Shown: one piece after another, positions 17,883-27,176 of the stretch
How the letters are laid out: each line of letters begins with the position of its first letter
Position numbering within the stretch: position 1 is the first letter of the stretch
Origin: Clostridiales bacterium
GTDB lineage: Bacteria > Bacillota > Clostridia > Christensenellales > Aristaeellaceae
Assembly: GCA_012728815.1 (NCBI GenBank)
Contig: JAAYEI010000023.1
Span: 1 to 47,075 of the forward strand
Reading direction: 5' to 3'
DNA length: 47,075 nt
Translations under genes and position numbers: made by a program
Notes under the pieces: generated by a model
What the model saw: the letters and a program-made list of their open reading frames with translations, nothing else
What the model was told of the DNA's origin: nothing
Databases searched by the model: none

Positions 17883-19142
17883 CTACCCCTGGTGCACGCC
17901 GATGCCCGCGGCGCGCAGTGCCAGGATGCGCTGCATCTCGTTGTTGACAATCATATACCCCTCATCCACCCCCATGCCGGGCTTGGCCAGCACCTGGGCG
18001 GCGTTGGTGGCCATGGCGCAGTGTACGCACACCTGGGCGGAGCGGTCCGTCTCGTTGCAGGTGCCGCCCTGGTAGGCGCCCACGCCCACCTGCTCGCAGT
18101 ACAGCACGGCCTCCACCGTGTTGTGGAGGGAGCCCAGGTCCGGCGTCTTGATTTGGATCATATGCCCGGCCTTGTTGTCCGCGAAGTATTTGACGTCCTC
18201 CAGGGTGTTGCACCACTCATCCGCCACCAGCTCCACCTTGATGCCGCGGCGGTCCACCTCCAGCCTCAGACCGCGCAAATCCCGCATCTGCGCTTCACGG
18301 CTGTCTGAATCCATGGGCCCTTCAATGCGCAGGTGGAAGGGGTCGGCCGCCTTTTCCAGCTCCTCCAGGTAGTCAGCGATGCCGATGTAGTTGTCCGCGC
18401 CGAAGATCTGCCCGATGGTGCCATAGCAGTCGATATGGAACACCGGGTGGTAGCCCGCGTAGGGGGCATAGTCCTTCACCCGCTGGGCCAGCCAGCGCAC
18501 ATAAGCCAGCAGGTTCTCGCCCTTCTGGCCTGTCTTTTGCACGGAGTTGAACAGCCCGTGGGGCAGCACCGGCGCGCCCTTCATGATCATCCGGTCCGCG
18601 TTGCTGTAGCGGTCATCGCCGGACTGGGTGAAGATGGGCAGCACGCGGGTAGACACCTGGGTGCCGTACTCTTTGGCCACCAGGTCGCACATGTTCAACC
18701 CATGCGCCTTGGCGACCGCGTCCAGGATGGCCTGGGACACGCCATAGCGGATGGCGCTGTGCAGCCGGCGCCCCTGGCGGTCTTTCATCTCATCGATTTC
18801 CCGGGCCAGGCGCACAAAGCTGTCCGCCTGCTGGCCCACCAGGTGGCTGGCCACCTCCTGCTCGATCAGGGGAATGAAGGTGTCCGCCAGGAAGAGGGGG
18901 TCGCGCCCGCCCGCGCCGGAGTACTGCACCGCGGCGCAGTCCCCCCAGCCGTACTGGCCGTTGTCCAGGAAAATCATCACGGAGATGGACTCCCCCGGCT
19001 GGCGGATGCGGCTGAAGCCCGCGGTGGCCGGCTCGCCGATGTACAGGGCGCCGTCCGCCTGGGCGCCGGCACGGATGGCCTTCTGGTCGTCAAAATAAAA
19101 CCCGGTCAGGCCCCTGGCGCAGACCACGCTGGCAATCTTCAT
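17883..19142 (-). CDS. mal: Methylaspartate ammonia-lyase
   Basis: Deaminates threo-3-methyl-L-aspartate to mesaconate, the second step of the methylaspartate route of glutamate fermentation. 419 aa; known enzymes have about 413. It belongs to the enolase superfamily: N-terminal capping domain, then a barrel with the metal ligands expected in FHIDCYG, RIEGPMDS and ELVADEWCN, and the catalytic lysine region IQIKTPDLGS, followed by GAYQGGTCNETD. It sits directly after glmE (14-nt gap), exactly where the pathway order predicts. No frameshift or loss of a key motif is visible. Confidence 0.95.
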   Translation of the reverse strand: MKIASVVCARGLTGFYFDDQKAIRAGAQADGALYIGEPATAGFSRIRQPGESISVMIFLDNGQYGWGDCAAVQYSGAGGRDPLFLADTFIPLIEQEVASHLVGQQADSFVRLAREIDEMKDRQGRRLHSAIRYGVSQAILDAVAKAHGLNMCDLVAKEYGTQVSTRVLPIFTQSGDDRYSNADRMIMKGAPVLPHGLFNSVQKTGQKGENLLAYVRWLAQRVKDYAPYAGYHPVFHIDCYGTIGQIFGADNYIGIADYLEELEKAADPFHLRIEGPMDSDSREAQMRDLRGLRLEVDRRGIKVELVADEWCNTLEDVKYFADNKAGHMIQIKTPDLGSLHNTVEAVLYCEQVGVGAYQGGTCNETDRSAQVCVHCAMATNAAQVLAKPGMGVDEGYMIVNNEMQRILALRAAGIGVHQG

Positions 19143-19156
19143 TCAATCGTCCTTTC

Positions 19157-20608
19157 TTAGTGAGGCCGGCCCACCAGGCGGCCCTTGGAAATGGCGTAGA
19201 TGTCGTCAATGACCATCTGGAAGGATACCCCGCGGTGCTCGGCCTGCGCGCGCTGCGCGATTTTGGCCTGATGGAACGCCTTCAGCTTGTCCGTGAAGGG
19301 CAGCAGCCCGGTGTCCAGCAGCCGCACGGCGCCGTTGTTGTCCCGGGCGGGCATGATCTTGCCCATATTGTAGCGGCTGGGCGCGAAGGGAATGTCGATG
19401 ATCCCGGCCTCAAAGCCGCGCACCGTGCCCAGCGCCCAGTCGCCCTCCCCCAGCTCCAGCGCGCGCTCCAGGATGCAGTCCGTCTCCGCCATGATGATGG
19501 CCATCTCCTCCTGCAGGCGCTCGCCATCGGCGATGGCCTGGTCAGCCAGCATCATGATGACCTGCTTGGTGGCCCGCAGGCCGGCCGCGTTGGCCTCCAT
19601 GGTGGGCACACCCAATGCCTCATGGGGGGATTTGACAATCACCTTGGTGGCCTGAGCCAGTGCTGCCACCGCGCTGCCCCAGCAGATGACGGCGAAGGCC
19701 TTGGCCTCGTCCGCCGGGAAACCGCCCATCCACTGGTGCAGCACGGTGGACACCACCACATCCGTGTAGCCAAAGCGCGCGAAGTAGGCCTTGGTCTGTT
19801 GTTCCAGGGCGCGGATGGCGGCCACATCCTGGATGAGGTTGCCGCACTGCCCATAGCCCACTGTGATGTTCTTCACCCCCTGCTCAGCCGCCAGCAGCGC
19901 CTCCAGGATGGCGACAGCGTTTGAGATGCAGGGCGGCACCAGGGTGCCGGTGAGCGGGCCGAAGGGCTCCCGGTTGATGCTGATGCCACGCTCCTCATAC
20001 AGGCCCACCAGGCGGTCCACATACTGCCAGTACAGCAGGGTGTCCTGCATGGGCACCGCCTTGGCGTAGGGAATGTTGTAGCTGATGCCGCCGCCCTCAA
20101 AGCTGGTGAAGCCGCCTGCCAGGGTGATCTCGCACAGCAGCCGCGCGTCAGGGGTGCCGTGGCGCACCTGCACGGGCGCCTTGAGGGCGCTGGTCACCAT
20201 CCTGCAGCCCTTCACCCCATGGTTGACCGCCGGAAAGCCGTTGAGCATGGCCTTGCCGGACACCTTGGATTCCTCAATGCCCCGCTGCGCGTCCTCGTAG
20301 CGGTTCAGGCGCGTGTAGCTGTCAATGGTGGTTGGCAGCAAATCGGCCTCGCCCTCCTGCTCCAGGTGGCCCAGCAGCACGATGTGCTCGTTGATCAAGG
20401 GCACCCCCGCCCGCGGCTGAATGAGCGTTTTGCCCGCCGCCAGCGCCTCGTTGAGCCGGGTCACAAAGCGTTTCTCGCCGGGGATCTCCGCCTGGTAGGC
20501 GATGGCCTCGTCCAGGTCCACCTCGGCCCCGGTTGGCCAGGCGCTGAGCGCTTCCTGGCGCTGAGCGAGGAAAAAATCCAGGTCCCACTTCTTGTTAGAC
20601 AGCTGCAT
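19157..20608 (-). CDS. glmE: Glutamate mutase (methylaspartate mutase) epsilon subunit
   Basis: Catalytic TIM-barrel subunit that, with GlmS and adenosylcobalamin, interconverts L-glutamate and threo-3-methylaspartate by a radical mechanism. 483 aa from 20608, matching the clostridial enzymes. Visible segments: [31 protein letters not shown] near the substrate pocket, [29 protein letters not shown] and [18 protein letters not shown]. The ATG at 20608 has a GGAAGGGA site about 8 nt upstream; an ATG six codons earlier (20626) is possible. The start lies inside the end of glmL (14-nt overlap), so the two are translationally coupled. Confidence 0.95.
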   Translation of the reverse strand: MQLSNKKWDLDFFLAQRQEALSAWPTGAEVDLDEAIAYQAEIPGEKRFVTRLNEALAAGKTLIQPRAGVPLINEHIVLLGHLEQEGEADLLPTTIDSYTRLNRYEDAQRGIEESKVSGKAMLNGFPAVNHGVKGCRMVTSALKAPVQVRHGTPDARLLCEITLAGGFTSFEGGGISYNIPYAKAVPMQDTLLYWQYVDRLVGLYEERGISINREPFGPLTGTLVPPCISNAVAILEALLAAEQGVKNITVGYGQCGNLIQDVAAIRALEQQTKAYFARFGYTDVVVSTVLHQWMGGFPADEAKAFAVICWGSAVAALAQATKVIVKSPHEALGVPTMEANAAGLRATKQVIMMLADQAIADGERLQEEMAIIMAETDCILERALELGEGDWALGTVRGFEAGIIDIPFAPSRYNMGKIMPARDNNGAVRLLDTGLLPFTDKLKAFHQAKIAQRAQAEHRGVSFQMVIDDIYAISKGRLVGRPH

Positions 20609-21992
20609 ATGCTTCTTCCCTTCCAATGATGTCCTTCATCAACCGCAGCGCCACCGCGCCATGGGTATCCGCCAGCAGGCCCATGGCGGAGAGGATGTAA
20701 CCCCGGTCCACCATCAGCCCGGCCTGCCGGGGGGTGAGGGCGGTGGCCTCCTGGCGGCGCAGCGCCTGCTCCATGATCTGCTGCAAATCCATCGCGTAGA
20801 CCAGCGCGCCGCCGGTCACCACCACCTGGCGCACCTGGCTCAAATCCTTGCCCCGCTGCTCGTGCATGGGGCCCATCGGGGTGTATACACGTTCCAGCGT
20901 GCCCGCGTGGCGGGCCAGCGCGGTGCCCACCGCGCTGATGGCCAGCGCGCGGTCCATCTGGCGCTGAGTTTCATCACCGGGCAGGGTTTCCGGCTGGCTG
21001 TCGCAATGGACCACATAGGCCTGCACCGCGTCCTCATCCTGCCCGCTCAATTGCGCAAGGGCAGCTGCCCCCACCGCCTCCTGGATGCCCAGGGCGTTGT
21101 AGCGCATGCCCAAATCCCCCTCCACCGTGCGCTTGGCCAGGGGCTCGGGCAGGCCGCGCATGATGGTGGTGGGGCTGGCCGGTTCCCCCCTGGCGATGGA
21201 GTAGATGTCCGTCGTCGCGCCGCCCAGGTCCACCCCAATCAGGTCGCCCAGCCCCGCCTCATCGCCTGTGCCCTTTGAGAGCAGGCGCAGGGCCTTGAGC
21301 ACGGCCGCGGGCGTGGGCATCAGGATGCCGTCCAACAGCCGCTGCGCGCGGCCAAGCCCCTTGGCCAGGATGATGCGCTTGAGAAAAATCTGCCGGATGA
21401 CCTCAGCCGCGGGTTCGATGTTGAGGGTGTTCATCTCCGGCATGACATTGGGCGCGGTGTACACCGGGTGGCTGCCCTGCTCCAGCAGGCGTACGCATTC
21501 CGCCTGGGCCGCGCGGTTGCCTGCCACCAGCACCGGGTAATCCCCCGGGGCGCTGGCGATGCGGGCAGCGTTGTGCAGGATGACCTCGCTGTTGCCCCCG
21601 TCTATGCCCCCGCAAAGCAGGAGAATGTCAGGCTGGATGCGCGCAAGCTGCGCCATGTCCTCATCCGTCAGCTGGTAGGCGAAGGTGCGGATCACCTTTG
21701 CGCCCGCGCCAAACGCCGCCAGCCGCGCCGCCTTGCTGGTCAGCCCCGGCACCAGGCCGCAGGCCACCATGTTCAGCCCGCCCGCGGCGCTGGAACAGGC
21801 CAGCCTGGCCTCATACTGGATGTGCCCGGTGGCGGCCTCAAGCCGCGCCAGCGCCTGCTCCAGGCCAAGGGAAATATCGCTGGCCACCGTGGTGAAGGCC
21901 TGCGCGCTGCCCAGGACGCGGGGCGCGGACAGGTCCACGGCGGTCAGCTTGGTATAGGTGGAACCAAAATCAATCAGCAGGATGGCGCGCAT
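20595..21992 (-). CDS. glmL: GlmL/MutL-type ATPase, glutamate mutase reactivation factor
   Basis: Actin/Hsp70-fold ATPase thought to exchange damaged cobalamin on glutamate mutase. 465 aa. Seen: phosphate-1 motif [12 protein letters not shown] at the N-terminus, the second phosphate loop [17 protein letters not shown] (about residue 250) and a C-terminal [11 protein letters not shown] adenosine motif. The position between glmS and glmE is the conserved clostridial order. The start at 21992 is only 2 nt past the glmS stop. Confidence 0.93.
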   Translation of the reverse strand: MRAILLIDFGSTYTKLTAVDLSAPRVLGSAQAFTTVASDISLGLEQALARLEAATGHIQYEARLACSSAAGGLNMVACGLVPGLTSKAARLAAFGAGAKVIRTFAYQLTDEDMAQLARIQPDILLLCGGIDGGNSEVILHNAARIASAPGDYPVLVAGNRAAQAECVRLLEQGSHPVYTAPNVMPEMNTLNIEPAAEVIRQIFLKRIILAKGLGRAQRLLDGILMPTPAAVLKALRLLSKGTGDEAGLGDLIGVDLGGATTDIYSIARGEPASPTTIMRGLPEPLAKRTVEGDLGMRYNALGIQEAVGAAALAQLSGQDEDAVQAYVVHCDSQPETLPGDETQRQMDRALAISAVGTALARHAGTLERVYTPMGPMHEQRGKDLSQVRQVVVTGGALVYAMDLQQIMEQALRRQEATALTPRQAGLMVDRGYILSAMGLLADTHGAVALRLMKDIIGREEAYAAV

Positions 21993-21994
21993 GT

Positions 21995-22405
21995 TTACCT
22001 GTCCGCCAGGTCTTCCCGCAGGGCCGCGATACCCGCTTCCGGTGGGGTGCCAGGCCCAAAGACCCGGTCAAAGCCCATGTCCAGGAAGCGCTGCCTGACC
22101 TCCTCAAAGGGCTGCTTGCCAACGACGATGTTGCCGCCTACATACAGCAGGATGCCTTTGAGGCCGGCCTCGTCGCATTTGTCGCGCAGGCCCTGGCAAT
22201 CCAGCTCGCCATGCCCGTACAGGGAGGACACGATGATGGCGTCCGCGGCGGACTCAATGGCCGCCTCGATAAACTCCTCCTGGGAGACCATGACCCCCAG
22301 GTTGACCACATGAAAGCCGGCATCGGTGAAGGCGTAGTTGAGGATCTGATTGCCCACAGCATGCACGTCCGCCCCGATGACACCCAGCACCAGTGTCTTT
22401 TGCAT
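21995..22405 (-). CDS. glmS: Glutamate mutase sigma subunit (cobalamin-binding)
   Basis: Small B12-binding subunit of glutamate mutase. 136 aa; characterised subunits have 137. It contains the base-off/His-on signature in [15 protein letters not shown] (DxHxxG, with the histidine that ligates cobalt) and later [16 protein letters not shown] with the second GG of the cobalamin fold. The start at 22405 has GGAGG about 9 nt upstream; the frame is open 20 codons further, but that part overlaps the promoter. First gene of the operon. No cobalamin riboswitch is visible in the leader of about 30 nt. Confidence 0.95.
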   Translation of the reverse strand: MQKTLVLGVIGADVHAVGNQILNYAFTDAGFHVVNLGVMVSQEEFIEAAIESAADAIIVSSLYGHGELDCQGLRDKCDEAGLKGILLYVGGNIVVGKQPFEEVRQRFLDMGFDRVFGPGTPPEAGIAALREDLADR

Positions 22406-22436
22406 ATAAGAACTGCCTCCGAAAGCTGATGGATTG

Positions 22437-22465
22437 AGCATAGCCAATGCCTCCGCGCTTGTCAA
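22437..22465 (-). promoter_or_regulatory. Promoter of the glm operon
   Basis: Perfect -35 TTGACA (22465-22460), 17-nt spacer, -10 TATGCT (22442-22437). Its -35 is only 8 bp from the -35 of the divergent glycosyltransferase promoter. Confidence 0.7.
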
Positions 22466-22473
22466 TGCGCAAG

Positions 22474-22502
22474 TTGAACATTGATACGCCTTTGCATATA
22501 AT
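22474..22502 (+). promoter_or_regulatory. Promoter of the glycosyltransferase-mnmG pair
   Basis: -35 TTGAAC (22474-22479), 17-nt spacer, perfect -10 TATAAT (22497-22502), 40 nt before the start. Confidence 0.7.
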
Positions 22503-22542
22503 GGTGAAGCCTTGGGAGGACAATCACGGAAAGGAGCGCGGG

Positions 22543-23745
22543 ATGAGAATCGGCCTGATGACAGACACCTTCCTGCCAGTCGTGGACGGTGTGGGCAGGG
22601 TGGTGGTCGCCTATGCCAACACGCTGCCCACCCTGGGCCACCAGGTCACCGTGAGCGCCCCCATGTATGACACGGGGCACCGGGGCGGCTACCCCTTTGA
22701 GCTGGTGGAATACACCGGGTTCAGGGTGCCCACCACGCCCCAGTACAAGACCGGCGCTGCCTCCATGGACGCCCACTACAAAAAGCGCATGGACATGATC
22801 GGGCTGGACCTGGTGCACGCGCACAGCCCCTTTGCCGCCGGACGGGAGGCGCTGCGGCTGTCCCGCCAGCGCTGCATCCCCATGGTCAGCACCTTTCATT
22901 CCAAATATTATGAGGATTTTTTAAAGGTGACGCGGTCGGAAACCATCTCCAGGGCCTTGCTGTCCAACATCATCAGCCACTACGAGAAATGCGATGAGGT
23001 CTGGACAGTTTCCCAAAGCAGCGCCCAGGTGCTGCGGGAATATGGTTTCAAGGGCCCCGTGCAGGTTGTGACCAACGGCACCCAGCAGCGGCAGACCACC
23101 CAGCAGGCGGTGGACGCTGTCAGCGCGCGCTTTGACCTGGGCAGCCTGCCCATGCTGCTGTTTGTGGGCCAGCTCAACTGGAAGAAAAACATCCTGCGCA
23201 TCCTGGAGGCCGCGGCAAAGCTGCGCCAGGATGGCGGCGGGTTCAGGCTGGTGCTGGCCGGTCAGGGGCCGGACGAGGCGGCCATCATCAAAAAAGCGGG
23301 CGACCTGGGCCTTTCGGACCAGCTGGTCATGACCGGCATGATTGGCGACACCGCCACGCTGGACGCGCTGTACCGCCGGGCGGACCTCTTTGTCTTCCCC
23401 TCCCTGTATGACACCTTCTCCCTGGTCATCCGCGAGGCGGCCGCCATGGGCACGCCCTCTGTCGCCGTCTCGGGCAGCAGCGCGGCGGAGTGCATCCAGC
23501 ATGAGGTCAACGGGTTTTTGTGCCAGGACAGCGCGGACAGCCTGTACCAGGCCATCAGGGCCGCGCTGGACAACCCCGAACGCGCCAGGGAGATCGGCGA
23601 GCAGGCGCGGCGCACCATCCCGGTGCCCTGGGAAGAGGTCATCAAGGACGCCGCCGCACGCTATGAAAACCTGGTGGAACGCTTTGTCTGCAAACCGCGG
23701 GCCAGGCACAGACGCTACCAGAGAAAGATCAACAAAGCCAAATGA
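22543..23745 (+). CDS. GT4-family glycosyltransferase (glycolipid synthase-like)
   Basis: GT-B fold retaining glycosyltransferase. 400 aa. N-terminal acceptor domain starts [20 protein letters not shown] and contains [15 protein letters not shown]. The C-terminal sugar-nucleotide domain has [21 protein letters not shown] and the EX7E-type region [21 protein letters not shown]. The pattern resembles Gram-positive diacylglycerol glucosyltransferases that make membrane glycolipids and lipoteichoic acid anchors, but acceptor and donor cannot be fixed from sequence alone. The start at 22543 has AAGGAG about 7 nt upstream. Its stop overlaps the mnmG ATG (ATGA). Confidence 0.85.
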   Translation: MRIGLMTDTFLPVVDGVGRVVVAYANTLPTLGHQVTVSAPMYDTGHRGGYPFELVEYTGFRVPTTPQYKTGAASMDAHYKKRMDMIGLDLVHAHSPFAAGREALRLSRQRCIPMVSTFHSKYYEDFLKVTRSETISRALLSNIISHYEKCDEVWTVSQSSAQVLREYGFKGPVQVVTNGTQQRQTTQQAVDAVSARFDLGSLPMLLFVGQLNWKKNILRILEAAAKLRQDGGGFRLVLAGQGPDEAAIIKKAGDLGLSDQLVMTGMIGDTATLDALYRRADLFVFPSLYDTFSLVIREAAAMGTPSVAVSGSSAAECIQHEVNGFLCQDSADSLYQAIRAALDNPERAREIGEQARRTIPVPWEEVIKDAAARYENLVERFVCKPRARHRRYQRKINKAK

Positions 23746-25535
23746 AGGCCATGGATACATATGACTTGGTGGTCATCGGGGCCGGACACGCGGGCTGCGA
23801 GGCGGCATTGGCCGCCGCGCGCCTGGGCCGGCGCACCCTGGTGATCACCCTTAACCTGGACGCGGTGGCGCTCATGCCCTGCAACCCATCCATCGGCGGC
23901 ACCGGCAAAAGCCAGCTGGTGCGCGAGGTGGACGCGCTGGGCGGCCAGATGGCGCTGGTGATTGACCAGGCCACCCTGCAAAGCCGCACGCTCAACACCG
24001 GCAAGGGCCCGGCGGTGCGCGCGCTGCGCGCCCAGGCAGACAAGCAGGTCTACCAGCGCCTGATGGCCAGGGAGCTGCTCCGCCAGCCAAACATTGAGCT
24101 GCGCCAGGGCGAGGTGGACAGGGTGCTGACCCAGGGCGGCCGGGTGAGCGGTGTGCGCACGCTGACGGGCGAGGTCATCCCCTGCCGCGCGGTGGTGGTG
24201 GCCAGCGGGGTTTACCTCAACAGCCGCGTCATCATCGGCGAGCAGGACTGGGCCGCAGGTCCCCAGGGCCTGCTGCGCGCCATGGGGCTGTCCCGCTCCC
24301 TGATGGACCTGGGCTTCTCCCTGCGCCGCTTCAAGACGGGCACGCCCGCGCGCCTGGACAGCCGCAGCATCGATTTTGACCAGATGAGCCCCCAGCCGGG
24401 CGATGAACCGGTGGAAGCCTTCTCCTTTTTGGGGCGAACCCAGCCGCGCAACCTGATGTCCTGCTACCTCACCTGGACCAACGAGCGCACCCATCAGCTG
24501 ATCCGGGACAACCTGCACCGCTCCCCCATGTTCTCCGGCAGCATCCAGGGCACCGGCGCGCGCTATTGCCCCTCCATTGAGGACAAGGTGCACCGCTTTG
24601 CCGACAAGGACCGCCACCAGGTCTTCCTGGAGCCGGAGGGCCTAGACGGATTGGAGTGGTATGCCCAGGGGCTGTCCTCCAGCCTGCCCGAGGAGGTGCA
24701 GCGCGCGCTGTACCGCAGCGTGAAGGGGCTTTCCCGCGCTGTGCTGACCAGGCTGGCCTACGCGATTGAGTATGACGTGATCGACCCGATGGAGCTCTCC
24801 CCCGCCATGGCTGCCAGGCGGGTGCCCGGCCTGTTCCTGGCCGGGCAGATCAACGGCACCTCCGGCTATGAGGAGGCGGCCGCCCAGGGCCTGATGGCCG
24901 GCATCAACGCCAGCCGTTATGTGGAGGGGCAAGCGCCCTTCATCCTGACCCGGGACCAGGCCTACATCGGTGTCTTGACCGATGACCTGTGCAGCAAGGG
25001 CGTGGATGAGCCCTACCGGATGATGACCGGGCGGGCGGAATACCGCCTGTCCCTGCGCCAGGACAACGCCGACCTGCGCCTGACCCACCTGGGCCATGCC
25101 ATCGGCCTGGTGGACGGGGAACGCCTGCGCCGCCTGGAATACAAGCAGCGCCAGATGGCGCAGTACCTGGACGCGCTGCGCGACAGCGGCCGGCTGGAAG
25201 CCCTGCGCCGCGGGGAGGAGCCCGCTGAGACCAAGATGCCGCCCTTTGACGCGGAGGCGGTGCGCCAGGCGCACATCCAGATCAAATATGAAGGCTACCT
25301 GCAAAAAGAAGCCGCCCAAATCAGGGCGGCCGCGGCGATGGAAAGCCAGCGCCTGCCGGAGGATGCCGATTACCTGGGCATCTCTGCCCTGCGGGTGGAG
25401 GCCCGGCAGAAGCTGGACCGCCAGCGGCCCATCTCCCTGGGCCAGGCAGGGCGCATCCCCGGGGTCACGCCGGCGGATGTGGCGGTGCTGGCCGTGTGGC
25501 TCAAAAAGCACCGGGCGGGCCAGGACAGCGCTTAG
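23742..25535 (+). CDS. mnmG: tRNA uridine-5-carboxymethylaminomethyl modification enzyme MnmG (GidA)
   Basis: FAD-dependent subunit of the MnmE-MnmG complex that modifies the wobble U34 of certain tRNAs. 597 aa, slightly shorter than the typical ~625. Seen: the dinucleotide-binding LVVIGAGHAGCEAALAAARLG at the N-terminus, the GidA signature PCNPSIGGTGKSQLVREVDALGG, FKTGTPARLD, FLAGQINGTSGYEEAAAQG, and the C-terminal helical domain with ISALRVEARQKLDRQRP. It lacks its usual partners mnmE, rsmG or jag nearby; instead it is translationally coupled to a glycosyltransferase. The 3' end overlaps convergent scfB by 4 nt. Confidence 0.96.
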   Translation: MKAMDTYDLVVIGAGHAGCEAALAAARLGRRTLVITLNLDAVALMPCNPSIGGTGKSQLVREVDALGGQMALVIDQATLQSRTLNTGKGPAVRALRAQADKQVYQRLMARELLRQPNIELRQGEVDRVLTQGGRVSGVRTLTGEVIPCRAVVVASGVYLNSRVIIGEQDWAAGPQGLLRAMGLSRSLMDLGFSLRRFKTGTPARLDSRSIDFDQMSPQPGDEPVEAFSFLGRTQPRNLMSCYLTWTNERTHQLIRDNLHRSPMFSGSIQGTGARYCPSIEDKVHRFADKDRHQVFLEPEGLDGLEWYAQGLSSSLPEEVQRALYRSVKGLSRAVLTRLAYAIEYDVIDPMELSPAMAARRVPGLFLAGQINGTSGYEEAAAQGLMAGINASRYVEGQAPFILTRDQAYIGVLTDDLCSKGVDEPYRMMTGRAEYRLSLRQDNADLRLTHLGHAIGLVDGERLRRLEYKQRQMAQYLDALRDSGRLEALRRGEEPAETKMPPFDAEAVRQAHIQIKYEGYLQKEAAQIRAAAAMESQRLPEDADYLGISALRVEARQKLDRQRPISLGQAGRIPGVTPADVAVLAVWLKKHRAGQDSA

Positions 25536-26917
25536 CCGGCCTGCTCCTCTTCCTGCAGCGCCGCCTGCAGCATCAGCGCGCATTCCAGCCTTTTCTTGAA
25601 CAGCTCACAGCCCAGGGCATACACACCCCGGATGCTGCCGGTGGCATGGCAGGCGTTGGCCGCGCAGCCGCCGGCGCAGTACAGCTGCGCCCAGCACTGG
25701 CGGCACTCCGGGTGGCTGGTGAGGGTGTTGGCGCGGAATTCCTCCCGCAGGTCCTCCCGCATCAGCCCCTCCTCCAGGGTGCCCAGCTTGAAGCGCTCAT
25801 CCCCCACAAACTGGTGGCAGGGGTACAGATCGCCCTCCGGGGTGACGGCCAGGTACTCGGTGCCCGAGCCGCAGCCGCTCAAGCGCTTGTGGATGCAGGG
25901 GCCGTTTTGCAAATCAATGTTGTAGTGATAAAAATCAAACCCGCGGCCCGCGCGCCTGCGCCTGAGCATTTCCATTGCCAGCTGCTCATACTGGGTGAAC
26001 AGCTCCGGCAAGTCCTCCGCCCGCAGCGCGCCCGGGTCGTCCGGTGCGCTCACTACTGGCTCCATGGACAGCTGGGTGAAGCCCAGGTCGGCCATGTGCA
26101 GGACATCCTGCAGGAAATCCAAATTGTCACGCGTGTAGGTGCCGCGGATGTAGTAGCCCTGCCCGCCGCGCTTGCTGACAAGCTGCCGGAACTTGGGCAC
26201 GATGGCCTGGTAGCTGCCCCGGCCCTGATGATCCACCCGGAAGCGGTCGTGCACCGCCTGCCGGCCATCCAGGCTGAGCACCACATTGTGCATCTCCCGG
26301 TTGGCAAAGTCCATCATCTCCTCATCCAGCGCCAGGCCGTTGGTGGTGAGCGTGAAGCGGAAGACCTTGTCGTGTTCCCGCTCAAGCAGGCGCCCATAGG
26401 CCACGATGTCCTTGACCACCTGCCAGTTGAGCAGCGGCTCCCCGCCAAAGAAGTCCACCTCCAGGTGGCGGCGGCTGCCTGAGTGCCGCACCAGGAAGTC
26501 CAGCGCCTGCTTGCCGGTTTCCAGGCTCATCAGCGCTGCCTGCCCCTGGTACCTGCCCTGGCCTGCGAAGCAGTAGGAGCAGGTGAGGTTGCAGGCGTGG
26601 GCCACGTGCAGGCACAGCGCCTTGACCACCTGGCCCCCATCCCGCATGGGCACCAGGCCCTGCAGGTATTCATCCGAGGAGTACAGCCTGCCCGCGGCCC
26701 TGAGCTCGTCCAGGGTATCCAGGAGGCCGTGAATGGAGCGTGCGCTCAAACCCTCTTCCTCCGGAAAGGCGGCCAGCAGGGCGTCTGTCACCTGCTGGCG
26801 GCTGAGCGTTTCATAGAGGCGGATGGCTTCCAGGGATACCTTGTCGGCCACGTGCACCGACCCAGAATAGACATCCAGCGCGATGGCGTAGCCGTTGACT
26901 GTGAACGTGTGTACCAT
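25532..26917 (-). CDS. scfB: SCIFF thioether-forming radical SAM maturase
   Basis: Radical SAM/SPASM enzyme that installs a thioether crosslink in the SCIFF peptide. 461 aa. Seen: an N-terminal peptide-recognition region (residues about 1-90), the radical SAM cluster CNLTCSYC (CxxxCxxC), DFFGGEPLLNW, LTTNGLALDEEM, then the SPASM domain with auxiliary-cluster cysteines in CGSGTEYLAVTPEGDLYPC and CRQCWAQLYCAGGC. The ATG at 26917 has GGAGGG 3 nt upstream; earlier in-frame codons run through the terminator and scfA. It sits 58 nt downstream of the SCIFF peptide gene with a terminator hairpin between. This is the standard two-gene clostridial SCIFF arrangement; the biological role of the product is not known. 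Confidence 0.94.
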   Translation of the reverse strand: MVHTFTVNGYAIALDVYSGSVHVADKVSLEAIRLYETLSRQQVTDALLAAFPEEEGLSARSIHGLLDTLDELRAAGRLYSSDEYLQGLVPMRDGGQVVKALCLHVAHACNLTCSYCFAGQGRYQGQAALMSLETGKQALDFLVRHSGSRRHLEVDFFGGEPLLNWQVVKDIVAYGRLLEREHDKVFRFTLTTNGLALDEEMMDFANREMHNVVLSLDGRQAVHDRFRVDHQGRGSYQAIVPKFRQLVSKRGGQGYYIRGTYTRDNLDFLQDVLHMADLGFTQLSMEPVVSAPDDPGALRAEDLPELFTQYEQLAMEMLRRRRAGRGFDFYHYNIDLQNGPCIHKRLSGCGSGTEYLAVTPEGDLYPCHQFVGDERFKLGTLEEGLMREDLREEFRANTLTSHPECRQCWAQLYCAGGCAANACHATGSIRGVYALGCELFKKRLECALMLQAALQEEEQAG

Positions 26918-26925
26918 GTCCCTCC

Positions 26926-26950
26926 AAAAAACCGCCCGGGTCAGGCGGTT
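26926..26950 (-). terminator. Terminator/attenuator between scfA and scfB
   Basis: AACCGCC (26950-26944) pairs with GGCGGTT (26936-26930) across a 7-nt loop, followed by T residues to 26926. It should end most scfA transcripts and let a fraction continue into scfB, favouring peptide over enzyme. It nearly abuts the scfB ribosome site. Confidence 0.75.
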
Positions 26951-26975
26951 GACGGCAAGTCCCGGGAAAGGCCGC

Positions 26976-27119
26976 TTACTTTGAATCCTGCTCGCAGGGC
27001 TGGTTGGCCACGCCGCAGGAGGTCTTGCAGGCGGACTGGCAGGAGGTCTGGCACTCGCCGCAGCCACCCTGCTCCAGGCTCTCGCGCAGGTCGCGCGTGT
27101 TCAGGGTCTTGATCTTCAT
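26976..27119 (-). CDS. scfA: SCIFF ribosomal peptide precursor (six cysteines in forty-five)
   Basis: 47-aa precursor, MKIKTLNTRDLRE leader followed by a core with GGCGECQTSCQSACKTSC and a final PCEQDSK. All six SCIFF cysteines are present in the standard CGECQTSC-xxx-C spacing. The maturase gene follows. GAGGTG lies 6 nt upstream of the ATG. Its own strong promoter overlaps the end of tadA. Confidence 0.95.
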   Translation of the reverse strand: MKIKTLNTRDLRESLEQGGCGECQTSCQSACKTSCGVANQPCEQDSK

Positions 27120-27147
27120 GTACTTCACCTCTTCTGTGTTTGCGCCT

Positions 27148-27176
27148 AGTGTAGCCGCTGGGCGCGCGGCTGTCAA
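27148..27176 (-). promoter_or_regulatory. Promoter of scfA
   Basis: Perfect -35 TTGACA (27176-27171), 17-nt spacer, -10 TACACT (27153-27148). The -35 overlaps the tadA stop codon region. Confidence 0.7.
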
